Notes under the pieces: model-generated
What the model was told of the DNA's origin: nothing
Seen by the model: the letters and a program-made list of their open reading frames with translations, nothing else
Databases searched by the model: none
Shown: positions 15,183 to 25,400 of the stretch, piece after piece
Numbering within the stretch: position 1 is the first letter of the stretch
Layout of the letters: every line of letters begins with the position of its first letter
NCBI GenBank assembly: GCA_036745275.1
Contig: DAIOGK010000014.1
Location: 22,189-86,188, forward strand
Direction: 5' to 3'
Length of the DNA: 64,000 nt
Source: JAIUNP01 sp020161975
GTDB lineage: Bacteria; Pseudomonadota; Alphaproteobacteria; Rhizobiales; Beijerinckiaceae
Position numbers and translations under genes: made by a program

Positions 15183-17003
15183 TCAGTGGTTGTCGCGCGG
15201 AACACCGAATTTCTTGTCGATCTTCCGGTATTTCACTGCCGGTTTCAGCACCATGCCGTTCGAGAGTTCATCGACGATGCCGCGCTGGATTTCCTGCCAC
15301 GGGGTCTGCGACTTCGGGATCTTGAAGGGCTTCTTCTTGAGTTCCGCCCGCCGTGCAGCAATTTCATCGGCCGAGAGCAACATGTTCACCGTCCGCTTGC
15401 CGAGATCGACACGCACCCTGTCGCCTGTTTTCAGAATGGCAAGGCCGCCGCCGGTCGCCGCCTCGGGCGAGGCGTTGAGGATCGAGGGGGAGCCCGAGGT
15501 GCCCGACTGGCGCCCGTCGCCGATGCAGGGCAGCGCCGTGATCCCCTTGCGCAGCAGGTAATCGGGTGCACGCATGTTGACGACTTCCGCCGCGCCCGGA
15601 TAGCCGACCGGGCCCGTGCCGCGCATGAACAGGATCGAACGCTCCGTGATGCCGAGCGCCGGATCATCGACCCGTTTGTGATAATCTTCCGGCCCGTCGA
15701 ACACCACCGCCGTGCCCTCGAATGCCATCGGGTCCTTGGGGTCTTCGAGATAGCGCTTGCGGAATTCGTCCGAGATCACGCTTGTCTTCATGATGGCACT
15801 GTCGAAGATGTTGCCCTTCATGTTGAGGAAGCCGGCGGATTTTTTCATCGGCTTGTCATAGGCGAAGATCACCTTGCGATCCTCGGTGAGCTTGCCCTCG
15901 CAGTTCTCGTAAAGGCTCTTGCCGTTCACGGTGATCGGCGCCTTGTGAATCTTGCCCTTGGTAATGAGTTCGGCCACCACCGCCGGCACACCGCCGGCGC
16001 GGTAGTATTCCTCGCCGAGATATTCGCCCGCCGGCTGGAGATTGACGATCAGCGGGATGTCGTAGCCGATCTTCTCCCAGTCATCATTGTCGAGTTTCAC
16101 CCCGACATGCCGTGCGATGGCGTTGATGTGGATCGGTGCGTTGGTGGAGCCGCCAATCGCCGAATTGACCGCGATCACATTCTCGAACGCCTCGCGGGTC
16201 ATGATCTTCGAGGGCCGCAGATCCTCCCAGACCATCTCGACGATGCGCTTGCCGGTCCAGTAGGAGATCTGCTGCCGGTCACGATGCGGCGCTGGAATGG
16301 CCGCGCAGCCGGGCAACGACATGCCGAGCGCTTCAGCGAGGCTGTTCATGGTCGAGGCCGTGCCCATCGTGTTGCAATGGCCGACGGAGGGGGCGGATGA
16401 ACCGACGAGTTCAATGAACTCGCGGTGGTTGATCTCGCCCTTGGCCAGTTGCTCGCGCGCCTTCCAGACGATTGTGCCGGAGCCGGTGCGTTCGCCATGG
16501 TGCCAGCCGTTCAGCATCGGCCCGCCGGACAACACGATTGCCGGAATGTCCACGGTCGCTGCTGCCATGATCTGCGCCGGCGTCGTCTTGTCGCACCCGG
16601 TGGTCAGCACCACGCCGTCGAGCGGATAGCCGTAGAGCACCTCGACGAGTGAAAGATATTGCAGATTTCGGTCGAGGCTCGCGGTGGGGCGCTTGCCGGT
16701 TTCCTGGATGGGATGGAGCGGAAACTCAAAGGCGATGCCGCCCGCCTCGCGGATGCCCTCGCGTACACGCTTGGCCAGTTCGAGATGATGTCGGTTGCAG
16801 GGCGCAATGTCGGAACCCGACTGGGCGATGCCGATGATCGGCTTGCCCGACTGCAACTCATCCACGGTCATGCCGAAATTCAGCATCCGCTCGATGTAAA
16901 GCGCCGTCATGTCAATGTTGTGGGGGTTGTTGAACCAGGCGCGGGAGCGCAGGCGTTCAATTTTCTGTGGTGTGGGTTTTGACCCCGACGACTTTCCGGC
17001 CAT
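15183..17003 (-). CDS. IlvD/Edd-family sugar-acid dehydratase (xylonate/arabonate type)
   Basis: 606 residues; start ATG 17003 has GGGAGG 6 bases upstream. Three conserved iron-sulfur cysteines are visible: C69 (SDIAPCN), C137 (TTGCDKT) and C210 (VGHCNTMGT). The segments HPIQETGKRPTASLDRNLQY and SGGPMLNGWHHGERTGSGT are typical of the pentonate/aldonate dehydratase branch (XylD, AraC), not of the branched-chain amino-acid enzyme IlvD. It should remove water from an aldonate such as xylonate or arabonate to give a 2-keto-3-deoxy acid. It is followed by its own terminator and divergent from an aminotransferase, with a likely FadR/GntR-type operator between them. Confidence 0.9.
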   Translation of the reverse strand: MAGKSSGSKPTPQKIERLRSRAWFNNPHNIDMTALYIERMLNFGMTVDELQSGKPIIGIAQSGSDIAPCNRHHLELAKRVREGIREAGGIAFEFPLHPIQETGKRPTASLDRNLQYLSLVEVLYGYPLDGVVLTTGCDKTTPAQIMAAATVDIPAIVLSGGPMLNGWHHGERTGSGTIVWKAREQLAKGEINHREFIELVGSSAPSVGHCNTMGTASTMNSLAEALGMSLPGCAAIPAPHRDRQQISYWTGKRIVEMVWEDLRPSKIMTREAFENVIAVNSAIGGSTNAPIHINAIARHVGVKLDNDDWEKIGYDIPLIVNLQPAGEYLGEEYYRAGGVPAVVAELITKGKIHKAPITVNGKSLYENCEGKLTEDRKVIFAYDKPMKKSAGFLNMKGNIFDSAIMKTSVISDEFRKRYLEDPKDPMAFEGTAVVFDGPEDYHKRVDDPALGITERSILFMRGTGPVGYPGAAEVVNMRAPDYLLRKGITALPCIGDGRQSGTSGSPSILNASPEAATGGGLAILKTGDRVRVDLGKRTVNMLLSADEIAARRAELKKKPFKIPKSQTPWQEIQRGIVDELSNGMVLKPAVKYRKIDKKFGVPRDNH

Positions 17004-17097
17004 TCTGTGCCTCCCTGCCCATTATCGGGCGATTCTGGAAATCTCTACCGCGCAGGAAAGCCCTGACGTTCGGCATTTGCAACTGGTCATACAAAAA

Positions 17098-17115
17098 TTG
17101 TCTGATATCAGACAA
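17098..17115. promoter_or_regulatory. Perfect 18-bp palindrome, probable GntR-family operator
   Basis: TTGTCTGATATCAGACAA is self-complementary over all 18 bases. It sits in the 138-base divergent gap between the dehydratase (95 bases away) and the aminotransferase (26 bases from its start), where a repressor could block both promoters. The pattern fits FadR/FCD-type GntR regulators of sugar-acid catabolism; no regulator gene is adjacent. Confidence 0.6.
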
Positions 17116-17141
17116 GACAGAAGCATCCTTGGAGAAGCGAC

Positions 17142-18323
17142 ATGCTCGAAATCGTCCCTGCCTTCGGGCGTATTGGCGAGGAAAACGCCTTCGCCGTTCT
17201 GGCGCGCGCTACCGAATTGCAGCGTCAGGGCAAGGACATCATCAACCTCGGCATCGGCCAGCCGGATTTTGCAACCCCGCCGAACATCGTCGAGGCCGCC
17301 ATCAAGGCGCTGAAGGATGGGCACCACGGGTATACGCCCGCAACCGGCATCCTGCCGCTGCGTGAAGCGGTCGCCGCTGATCTCCACCGCAGGTTTGGGG
17401 CAACCGTCTCGCCGGACCGGGTCATGATTGTGCCCGGGGGCAAGGTGACGATGTTCATGGCCATCCTGATGTTCGGCCAGCCTGGCGTCGAGATCCTCTA
17501 TCCGGACCCCGGCTTCCCGATCTACCGCTCGATGATCGAATTCACCGGCGCAACACCCGTGCCGGTGCCGATCCGCGAGGTGAACGGCTTTGCGTTTTCT
17601 GCCGAGGAAACGCTGTCGCTGATCACGCCGCGCACGCGCCTGCTCATCATCAATTCACCTGCCAACCCGACCGGTGGCGTCACACCGAAGGCCGAGGTCG
17701 ACAAGCTGGTGAAAGGGCTCGAACAGTTCCCGCGCGTCGCCATCATGTCGGATGAGATCTATGACCAGATGCTCTATGACGGCGAGGAGCATGTCTGTCT
17801 CTTGAACTATCCCGAGATCGTCGACCGGCTGATCCTGCTCAATGGCTGGTCGAAAACCTATGCCATGACAGGCTGGCGCATGGGCTATTCAGTCTGGCCG
17901 GAGCGGGCCTACGAGGCTGCGCGGAAGCTTGCGGTCAATTCCTATTCTTGCGTCAACGCTTCAGCCCAGTATGCCGGGCTGGAAGCGCTGACCGGCCCGC
18001 AGGATGCCGTGGGGGCGATGCTTCGCGAGTTCGACACCCGGCGCAAGGCGGTGGTCGCCGGCCTCAACAAGTTGCCTGGTGTTTCCTGCGTCACGCCGAA
18101 GGGCGCCTTCTATGCCTTCCCGAACATCAAGGCGACAGGCTGGCAAGCCAAGCCACTCGCCTCCGCGCTGCTGGAGCAGGCGGGCGTTGCCACCATTGGC
18201 GGGCCCGATTTCGGTGTGCATGGCGAGGGTTACATCCGCCTCTCCTATGCCAACAGTCTTGCGAACATCGAGCGGGCGCTGGACCGGATCGGCCAGTTTC
18301 TCGGTCGCAACGCACGGGATTGA
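17142..18323 (+). CDS. Class I/II PLP-dependent aminotransferase
   Basis: 393 residues, full length for fold-type I aspartate aminotransferase relatives. Visible features: IGQPDF (38-43), YTPATGILPLREAV (64-77), NSPANPTGG (171-179), DEIYD (204-208) and the PLP Schiff-base lysine K238 in NGWSKTYAMTGWRMGY; the substrate-carboxylate Arg is expected in GYIRLSY near the C-terminus. It transfers an amino group between an amino acid and a 2-oxo acid in the cytoplasm; the substrate cannot be read from the sequence. It shares a divergent control region, with a perfect palindrome, with the aldonate dehydratase, so it may be co-regulated. A GNAT gene follows after 2 bases. Confidence 0.9.
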   Translation: MLEIVPAFGRIGEENAFAVLARATELQRQGKDIINLGIGQPDFATPPNIVEAAIKALKDGHHGYTPATGILPLREAVAADLHRRFGATVSPDRVMIVPGGKVTMFMAILMFGQPGVEILYPDPGFPIYRSMIEFTGATPVPVPIREVNGFAFSAEETLSLITPRTRLLIINSPANPTGGVTPKAEVDKLVKGLEQFPRVAIMSDEIYDQMLYDGEEHVCLLNYPEIVDRLILLNGWSKTYAMTGWRMGYSVWPERAYEAARKLAVNSYSCVNASAQYAGLEALTGPQDAVGAMLREFDTRRKAVVAGLNKLPGVSCVTPKGAFYAFPNIKATGWQAKPLASALLEQAGVATIGGPDFGVHGEGYIRLSYANSLANIERALDRIGQFLGRNARD

Positions 18324-18325
18324 CC

Positions 18326-18781
18326 ATGACCGGGTTTGTATTGCGTGAAGCCCTGCCGGGCGACGTTCCGGCCATTGTCGCGCTGCTGGCGGATGATGAT
18401 CTCGGTGCGTCCCGCGAGACGGGCGCCGATCCCAAAGCCTATGCTGCGGCCTTCGCTGCCATTGACCGGGACCCCAACAACGCGCTCTATGTGCTGGAAC
18501 AGGGTGGCCGACTGATCGGCTGCTTCCAGTTGACCTTCATCCCCGGCCTCTCGAACAAGGGGGCATGGCGTGGCCAGATCGAAAGCGTCCGCATTGCGTC
18601 CGATCTGCGCGGTCATGGCCATGGCGCCCGCCTCATCAAGACTGCGATCCAGATGTGTCAGGCGCGTGGCTGCCGCACCGTGCAACTCAGCACTCACAAG
18701 CAGCGGACAAAGGCCCACCGCTTCTATGAACGGCTCGGGTTTGTCGCCAGTCACGAGGGCATGAAGCTGGCGCTGCCCTAA
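18326..18781 (+). CDS. GNAT-family N-acetyltransferase
   Basis: 151 residues from ATG 18326, just 2 bases after the aminotransferase stop, so translationally linked. Acetyl-CoA motif A is IESVRIASDLRGHGHGARLI (about 82-101) with R-G-H-G-H-G; motif B is KAHRFYERLGFVASHEGMKL, a strong signature of the small amino-acid or antibiotic-type GNATs. Possible role: acetylation of the amino acid handled by the upstream aminotransferase, or detoxification of its analogue; this is inference from the tight coupling only. An intrinsic terminator lies 7 bases downstream. Confidence 0.87.
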   Translation: MTGFVLREALPGDVPAIVALLADDDLGASRETGADPKAYAAAFAAIDRDPNNALYVLEQGGRLIGCFQLTFIPGLSNKGAWRGQIESVRIASDLRGHGHGARLIKTAIQMCQARGCRTVQLSTHKQRTKAHRFYERLGFVASHEGMKLALP

Positions 18782-18787
18782 ACCGGC

Positions 18788-18815
18788 AAAAACGGCGGGG
18801 TAACCCGCCGTTTTT
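18788..18815 (+). terminator. Intrinsic terminator after the aminotransferase-GNAT pair
   Basis: 12-bp stem AAAAACGGCGGG / CCCGCCGTTTTT with a GTAA loop ending in a T5 run, 7 bases past the GNAT stop. The A-run makes it usable in both directions, so it may also stop the convergent DUF533 gene. Confidence 0.9.
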
Positions 18816-18864
18816 CCATACGCTGTTCGGCTCATGCCCCCGCTATCGTCAAGGGCATGTCGTG

Positions 18865-19938
18865 TCATGCCGCAGGGCGGACCGACTGCGCTGCCGATTC
18901 TATCTGCGCAACGAGTTGCTCATCGAGCCCCAGCGCTTCGGCGAGCCCATCCATGAAGCGGCGTTCAGCCCGGTTATCGACGCTGATGGCGAGGAGGCAG
19001 GCGGTGTACAGTGCCGTTGCCTGCTCGGGTCCCTGACATTCGGCGGCCAGCGTCGCGGCATCTGCCGGATTTGCCACCTCGTTGTTGAGGAAGTCGAGCG
19101 TGTCCTGATCCATGCCCTGCGCCTGCGCAGAACCAAGGATGGCGGATTTTTCCGCTTCGTCGATGGTGCCATCTGCTGCTGCTGCTGCGATCATGCCGCG
19201 CAGCATCAGTGTGGCGTTCCGCTGCTGGTCGCCAGCAGCAGGATTGAAGGCGGAGGCCTTCGGCGGGGCTGCCACAGGTTCACCGAACTGGATCAGCGGC
19301 TTGCCGTCGAGGTAGTTCTGGTAAGCCTTGTATGCGAGGCCGCCGATGAGCGCGAGACCACCGAGCTTGGCGGCCGACGTCGTGATGCCGCGGCCCGTCT
19401 TGGTGCCAAGCAGAAGGCCGCCGAGCCCGCCGGCTGCCGCGCCTGCGGCAAGCTGGTTGTTGGCGATCAGGTCCTTAAGCTGGTTCAGCATGTCGGGCGA
19501 CACCTGCCGGCCCGTCGCCTGCTCGACCATCTGGCGCAGTTTATCGCTGGCGCCGGTCGCGGCATCGACGTCGCGCGCGGCATCGCGGGCGCCGCCTGCG
19601 GCCTGCCCGAGGATCGAGCCTAGAATGCCGCCGAGGCCACCGGCGTTTTCCACCTGCTGGCCAGCGTTCTGCATCTGCTGCTGGGCGCCGCCGAGGAGAC
19701 CGCCGAGCATATCAGCCAGTCCGCCGCCCTGCGCGCCGCCCTTGGCGCCACCGAGGACCTGACCGAGCAGATCTCCGAGGCCGCCGGCCCCGCCGCCCTG
19801 CGGCGCGGCATTGGCCTGCTGTCCCCCGCCGAGCAGACCGCCGAGCAGCCCACCGAGGCTATTGCTACCCTGTTGACCGCCAGACGGCTGGGTTGCGCCC
19901 TGAATCAGGGCATCGAGAAGTTTCTTGGAATCGAACAT
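18865..19938 (-). CDS. DUF533 / TerB-like protein with Gly-rich N-terminus
   Basis: 357 residues from ATG 19938 (MFDSKKLLDALI). Residues about 25-130 are extremely rich in Gly, Gln and Ala with repeated LGGLLGG blocks, likely unstructured. A small hydrophobic region follows at about 165-215 (AAGAAAGGLGGLLLG and LGGLALIGGLAYKAYQNYL). The C-terminal part (about 235-355) is a helical TerB-like domain: MLRGMIAAAAADGTIDEAEK and LLAISVDNRAERRFMDGLAEALGL are its signature helices, with acidic D-G/D-N motifs that may bind metal. DUF533 proteins are widespread in proteobacteria as inner-membrane-associated proteins of unknown role. No operon partner; monocistronic. Confidence 0.82.
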   Translation of the reverse strand: MFDSKKLLDALIQGATQPSGGQQGSNSLGGLLGGLLGGGQQANAAPQGGGAGGLGDLLGQVLGGAKGGAQGGGLADMLGGLLGGAQQQMQNAGQQVENAGGLGGILGSILGQAAGGARDAARDVDAATGASDKLRQMVEQATGRQVSPDMLNQLKDLIANNQLAAGAAAGGLGGLLLGTKTGRGITTSAAKLGGLALIGGLAYKAYQNYLDGKPLIQFGEPVAAPPKASAFNPAAGDQQRNATLMLRGMIAAAAADGTIDEAEKSAILGSAQAQGMDQDTLDFLNNEVANPADAATLAAECQGPEQATALYTACLLAISVDNRAERRFMDGLAEALGLDEQLVAQIESAAQSVRPAA

Positions 19939-20017
19939 GGATACGGCCCTCCGGTGCCGGGTGCGCATCTGCGCTTCCGATGGTGAACGGAATATGACCA
20001 GCCTTGAGCAGAAGCCG

Positions 20018-22219
20018 TCAAGCGCTGCCTGTTCCAGCAAATGTGAAGATGAGCGTTGCGAGTGGCGGAAGATTGACCCTCGCCTGTGCCGGCCAGCGCC
20101 CGCCCGTGACCGGTGTTGCGTGGATTCGCCCGAGATTACCCATGCCGGTGCCGCCATAGACTGCGGCGTCGGTATTGATCCGCTCGGACCAGCTGCCCGC
20201 CAACGGCAGTGGAATGACCGTGCCCGCACGCGGAATCGGGGTAAAATTCGATATGACGACTGCCGGCGGGTCACTTGTCGCCCCCTTGCGCAATGTCACC
20301 GTGATGGAGCGGGCGTCGTCGTCAACCACCAGCCATTCAAAGCCGGCCGGCTCGCAATCGCGCGCATGGAGTGCCGGCGTCGTGCAATAAAGCCGGTTGA
20401 GGTCGCCGACGAGCCGTTGCAGTCCGGCATGGGGCGCGTGGGCGAGCAGATCCCAATCGAGCCCGCGCGCCTCGCTCCATTCGCGGCGCTGGCCGAACTC
20501 CTGCCCCATGAACAGCAGTTTCTTGCCGGGATAGCCCCACATGAAGCCGTAATAGGCCCGGAGCGTTGCAAATTTCTGCCAATCATCGCCGGCCATCTTG
20601 TGCAGGAGCGAGGCCTTGCCATGCACCACCTCGTCATGGCTGAGCGGCAACACGAAATTCTCGCTGAAGGCGTACATCAGCCCGAAGGTCAGTTCGTTGT
20701 GATGGTGCTTCCGGTGGATGGCATCACGCTTCAGATAGTCGAGCGTGTCGTGCATGAAGCCCATGTTCCACTTGAAGCCGAAGCCGAGCCCGCCAAGATG
20801 CACCGGTTGCGAAACACCGGGATAAGAGGTCGATTCCTCGGCGATCATCAGGACGCCGGGGTGACGTTCATGCACGACGGTGTTGAGGCGCTTGAGAAAT
20901 TCGATGGCTTCGAGGTTTTCGCGCCCCCCGTGCCGGTTCGGAATCCATTCCCCCTCTTTTCGCGAATAATCGAGGTAGAGCATCGAAGCGACCGCATCCA
21001 CGCGCAGGCCGTCGATGTGATAGCGCTCCAGCCAGAACAGGGCGTTGTTGATCAGGAAGCTCGTCACCTCCCGCCGACCGAAATTATAGATCGCCGTATT
21101 CCAGTCCGGATGAAACCCCTGCCGGGGGTCGGCGTGCTCGTAAAGCGCCGTGCCATCGAACAGGGCAAGGCCATGCGCATCAGTGGGGAAATGCGCCGGC
21201 ACCCAATCCAGAATGACGCCGATGCCTGCAGCATGGGCCTTGTCGACGAAACGGGCAAAACCATCCGGCGATCCGAAACGCGCGCTTGGGGCAAAAAGAC
21301 CGGTCTGCTGATAGCCCCAGGATGCATCGAAGGGATGCTCGGAAATCGGCAGGAACTCGATATGGGTAAAGCCGAGTTCGCAGACATAGGCGATGAGTTC
21401 GTCAGCAAGCTGATCGTAGGTCTGGAAATGCCCATCGGCCTGCCGCCGCCAGGAGCCGGGATGCACCTCATAGATCGAGATCGGCTTCCGCCGCACCTCG
21501 CCATGCCCGCGCCGGTGCATGTAGGCGTCGTCGGTCCAGGCGAAATTGTCGATGTTGGTGATGATCGAGGCGTTGGCAGGCCTCAGTTCCGCTGCAAAGG
21601 CGAAGGGGTCGCTCTTCAGGCGCAGGCTGCCATCAGCGCCGATGATCTCGAACTTGTAGGCCGCCCCCTCCGTCACATCTGGCAGGAAGATTTCCCAAAG
21701 CCCGGAATCTGACCGCCGGCGCATCAGGTGCCGCCGCCCGTCCCACTGATTGAAATCACCGACGACGGAAACGCGCCGGGCGTTGGGTGCCCACAGCGCG
21801 AAATGCGTGCCCCGGATGCCTTCGTGGGTGATGACATGGGCGCCGAGCTTGTCATAAAGGCGCAGATGCGTGCCTTCGGCGGCATAAAAATCATCCATCG
21901 GCCCCAGTACTGGCCCGAAGGAGTATGGGTCGACAAACCACCAGGCACCATCGGCATTCTCTGCTTCGAACCGCAGGGGGCCGGGGTGCTTCCGCGCCTT
22001 GATCAACCCCTCGAAAAAGCCGGCAGGATGCGTGCGCTCGAGCACGCCGAGGCTTTTGCCGTCCAGGGTCGTCGCCCTCAAAGTCTCTGCCCCAGGCACA
22101 AAGGCCCGCGCGACATGTCGCCGCCCGGCCAAATGTTCGCCCAGCACGGCAAAGGGATCATCGAAAACGCCTTGAACAATGGCGGCAACGGTCAGGCGAT
22201 CAACATGGACAAACGGCAC
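20018..22219 (-). CDS. glgB: 1,4-alpha-glucan branching enzyme
   Basis: 733 residues from GTG 22219, chosen for the GGGGGA ribosome site 6 bases upstream and because the protein then starts like other GlgB proteins (FDDPFAVLGEH). N-terminal CBM48-like domains (about 20-230) precede the GH13 barrel: ILDWVPAHFPTDAHGL, nucleophile Asp near 407 in DGLRVDAVASMLYLDYSR, acid/base Glu near 460 in MIAEESTSYPGV, and LPLSHDEVVHGK near 528. It cuts alpha-1,4 chains and rejoins them as alpha-1,6 branches in glycogen. Length equals the usual about 730. No other glycogen genes (glgA, glgC, glgX, glgP) are in the window, so it stands alone here. Confidence 0.95.
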   Translation of the reverse strand: MPFVHVDRLTVAAIVQGVFDDPFAVLGEHLAGRRHVARAFVPGAETLRATTLDGKSLGVLERTHPAGFFEGLIKARKHPGPLRFEAENADGAWWFVDPYSFGPVLGPMDDFYAAEGTHLRLYDKLGAHVITHEGIRGTHFALWAPNARRVSVVGDFNQWDGRRHLMRRRSDSGLWEIFLPDVTEGAAYKFEIIGADGSLRLKSDPFAFAAELRPANASIITNIDNFAWTDDAYMHRRGHGEVRRKPISIYEVHPGSWRRQADGHFQTYDQLADELIAYVCELGFTHIEFLPISEHPFDASWGYQQTGLFAPSARFGSPDGFARFVDKAHAAGIGVILDWVPAHFPTDAHGLALFDGTALYEHADPRQGFHPDWNTAIYNFGRREVTSFLINNALFWLERYHIDGLRVDAVASMLYLDYSRKEGEWIPNRHGGRENLEAIEFLKRLNTVVHERHPGVLMIAEESTSYPGVSQPVHLGGLGFGFKWNMGFMHDTLDYLKRDAIHRKHHHNELTFGLMYAFSENFVLPLSHDEVVHGKASLLHKMAGDDWQKFATLRAYYGFMWGYPGKKLLFMGQEFGQRREWSEARGLDWDLLAHAPHAGLQRLVGDLNRLYCTTPALHARDCEPAGFEWLVVDDDARSITVTLRKGATSDPPAVVISNFTPIPRAGTVIPLPLAGSWSERINTDAAVYGGTGMGNLGRIHATPVTGGRWPAQARVNLPPLATLIFTFAGTGSA

Positions 22220-22499
22220 AGATTTCCCCCAAGGCAAATCACCTTGCGAACAGTATCCGGAGCCTAGGCCGGGCCCCCGCGAAATCCAACGATTTGATGA
22301 TCGCCTCCGGCTGAAACCCACCGAAGGCACGACATGGTTGCAGCCCATTGATGGCGCGCTTCAAGGCACTCCCCGGAAGGACTTGCAAAAGCCCCCAATT
22401 TAGGTCAGTGTTGTTGACATATACGAAGGATGAAAAGCCGGAGAGAATGGGTGCCGGTCGAATCGTCCTGTTCCGGTTGCCGTGTCGAGGGAGAGCGCC

Positions 22500-25400
22500 A
22501 TGGGAATTCCGCTGCCACTCAGAGATGTGACGCTCGGCGACAAGTACGATCTTGCGCAGGAGCAGGTATTCCTTTCGGGCACGCAGGCCATCGTGCGGAT
22601 GCTGCTGATGCAGCGAGAGCGCGACCGACGGGCCGGTCTCAACACGGCGGGCTTTGTTTCAGGCTATCGCGGCTCGCCGCTCGGGGGGCTCGACCAGCAA
22701 CTTCTGAAAGCAAAGAAGGACATCGCCGCTGCGCCGATCCGGTTTGAGCCGGGGCTGAACGAGGACCTTGCTGCCACGGCCTGCTGGGGCACGCAGCAGG
22801 CGGAACTGCACGGTGAGGGCAGGTATGACGGGGTTTTCGCGCTCTGGTATGGCAAGGGGCCGGGCGTCGATCGCACCGGTGATGTGTTCCGCCATGCCAA
22901 CATGGCCGGCACGTCGCAGCATGGCGGCGTGATTGCGCTCGCCGGTGACGATCACACGGCGGAGAGTTCCACCAACGCGCATCAGACGGAGTTCAACTTC
23001 GTCGATCACATGATTCCGGTGCTCAACCCTGCCGGGGTGCAGGAGATCCTCGACTACGGACAACACGCCTATGCCATGAGCCGCTTCGCCGGCGTCTGGA
23101 TCGCGTTGAAAGCGGTGAAGGACAATGTGGAATCGACCGCTTCCGTCGATGGATCGATGGATCGGGTCTCGATCATTCGCCCGGGGAATTTCATCATGCC
23201 GGCGGGCGGACTGAACATTCGGCGGGGCGACAATTTCCTTGAACAGGAGCGTCGGCTGCACGAATTCAAGCGCGCGGCAGCGCTGGCCTACGTACGGGCC
23301 AATGGCCTCAACCAGATGATCTTCAGGGGCGGCGACAAACCGGCGATCGGCATCATCACGGTTGGGAAAAGCTACCTCGACACGCGCGAGGCGCTGGCAA
23401 CGCTCGGTATCGACGCGGAGAAGGCGCGGCATATTGGCCTGAGACTGTTCAAGATTGCCTGCCCCTGGCCGATCGATCCCGAAGAACTCAAGGATTTCGC
23501 GCGCGGGCTGGAGACGATCATCGTCGTTGAGGAAAAGCGCAGCCTGATCGAGGTGCAGGTCCGCGAGGAGCTTTATGGCACGGCTGCCCAGCCGGTGGTC
23601 GTGGGCAAGAAGGACGAGGGCGGCAACTGGCTGTTCCCGGTGACCGCGGCGCTTGACCCCAATGACATCGCCATCGCCATCGGCCAGCGTCTTTTGGCGC
23701 GGCGTCCGGATGAGGATCTCAGGGGGCGGCTCAAGCGGCTGAATGATGCGCAGGGCGCGCTACAGAAGGTGACGGAAGTTGCCTCGCGTGTGCCCTATTT
23801 CTGCTCGGGCTGCCCGCATAATTCATCCACTGTCATTCCGGAGGGGGCGCGAGCCTATGCCGGTATCGGCTGCCATTACATGGTGCAATGGATGGACCGC
23901 CGCACCGAAGGCTTTACGCAGATGGGCGGCGAGGGGGCCAACTGGATCGGCGAATCGACATTCTCTGCACGCAACCACGTTTTCCAGAACCTCGGCGACG
24001 GCACCTACAACCATTCCGGTAGCCTGGCTATCCGCTGGGCCATCGCCTCGAAGACCAACATCACCTACAAGATCCTGTTCAACGATGCCGTGGCGATGAC
24101 CGGCGGGCAGACGCATGAAGGGATGTTGACGCCCTGGAAAATCGCCCAGCAGGTGCGCGCGGAGGGGGTCGAGCGCATCGCGCTGGTTTCCGATGAGCCG
24201 ACGAAATATGGGCCGGATGCCCATTTTCCGCCCGGCGTTACCTTTCACCACCGCTCGGAAATCAACCTTGTGCAGGAGGAACTCAGCGCCATTCCGGGCG
24301 TCACCGCGCTGATTTACGACCAGACCTGCGCGGCGGAGAAACGCCGGCGGCGCAAACGCGGCACCTATCCCGACCCCGACAAGCGCGTGATCATCAACGA
24401 ATTGGTCTGCGAAGGCTGCGGCGATTGCGGCAAGAAATCGAACTGCGTTTCCGTGCAGCCGCTTGAAACTGAATATGGCCGCAAGCGCCGTATCGACCAA
24501 TCCAACTGCAACAAGGACTTTTCCTGCCTCGAAGGCTTTTGTCCGTCGTTCGTGACCATCGAGGGAGCGCGGTTGAAGAAGGCGGCGAGCATCGCGGGCG
24601 CCGAGGCCATTCCAACGGTCGCAGATCCCGCGTTCCACGATCTCGAACATGATCCCTGGGCCTGCATCGTCACGGGTGTTGGTGGTACGGGCGTGGTGAC
24701 CGTGGGAGCCATCCTCGGCATGGCCGCGCATCTCGAAGGCCGCGGTTGCGGCATGATCGACATGGCCGGCCTCGCGCAGAAAGGGGGAGCGGTCTATTCC
24801 CATATCCGCCTTGCGCGGAGCCCGGAAGATATCCACTCCATCCGGGTGGAAGCGGGTGCCGCCGATCTCATTCTCGGCTGCGATCTCGTCGTCTCCGGCT
24901 CTAAGAAGGTGCTGGCTTCGATGCGGCCCGGCGAGACGATTGCCGTGGTCAATACGGCGGAGGTTGCGTCGGGCGAGTTTACCCGCAAGCCTGATTACCA
25001 ACTGCCGGCGGAGCGGCTGAAACGCTCCATCCGCACAGCAGCGGGCGAAGGACAGGCTGATTTCGTTGATGCGACCGGCATGGCTGCCAAGCTTTTCGGC
25101 AATACGCTGGCGGCCAATATGTTCATGCTGGGTTATGCCTATCAGAAAGGCGCGGTGCCGCTGGCCGGTGCGGCGATCGAGAAAGCCATTGAGCTCAACG
25201 GCGAAGCGGTGCCGATGAACCTCTCTGCTTTCCGCTGGGGTCGGGTGGCCCATGACGACATGACCGTTGTCGAACGGTTGATCGCGCGGTCGATTCCGCC
25301 GACGCGGCAGGAGCAGTTGACCACGACCCTTGATGAACTCATCACGCGTCGGGTCGAGTTTCTTACGAACTACCAGGATGCCGCGTATGCCGCACGCTAT

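Noticed and set aside
14748..16400. 550-codon plus-strand open frame over the dehydratase
   Set aside because: Complement of the conserved IlvD/Edd gene with iron-sulfur cysteines on the other strand.
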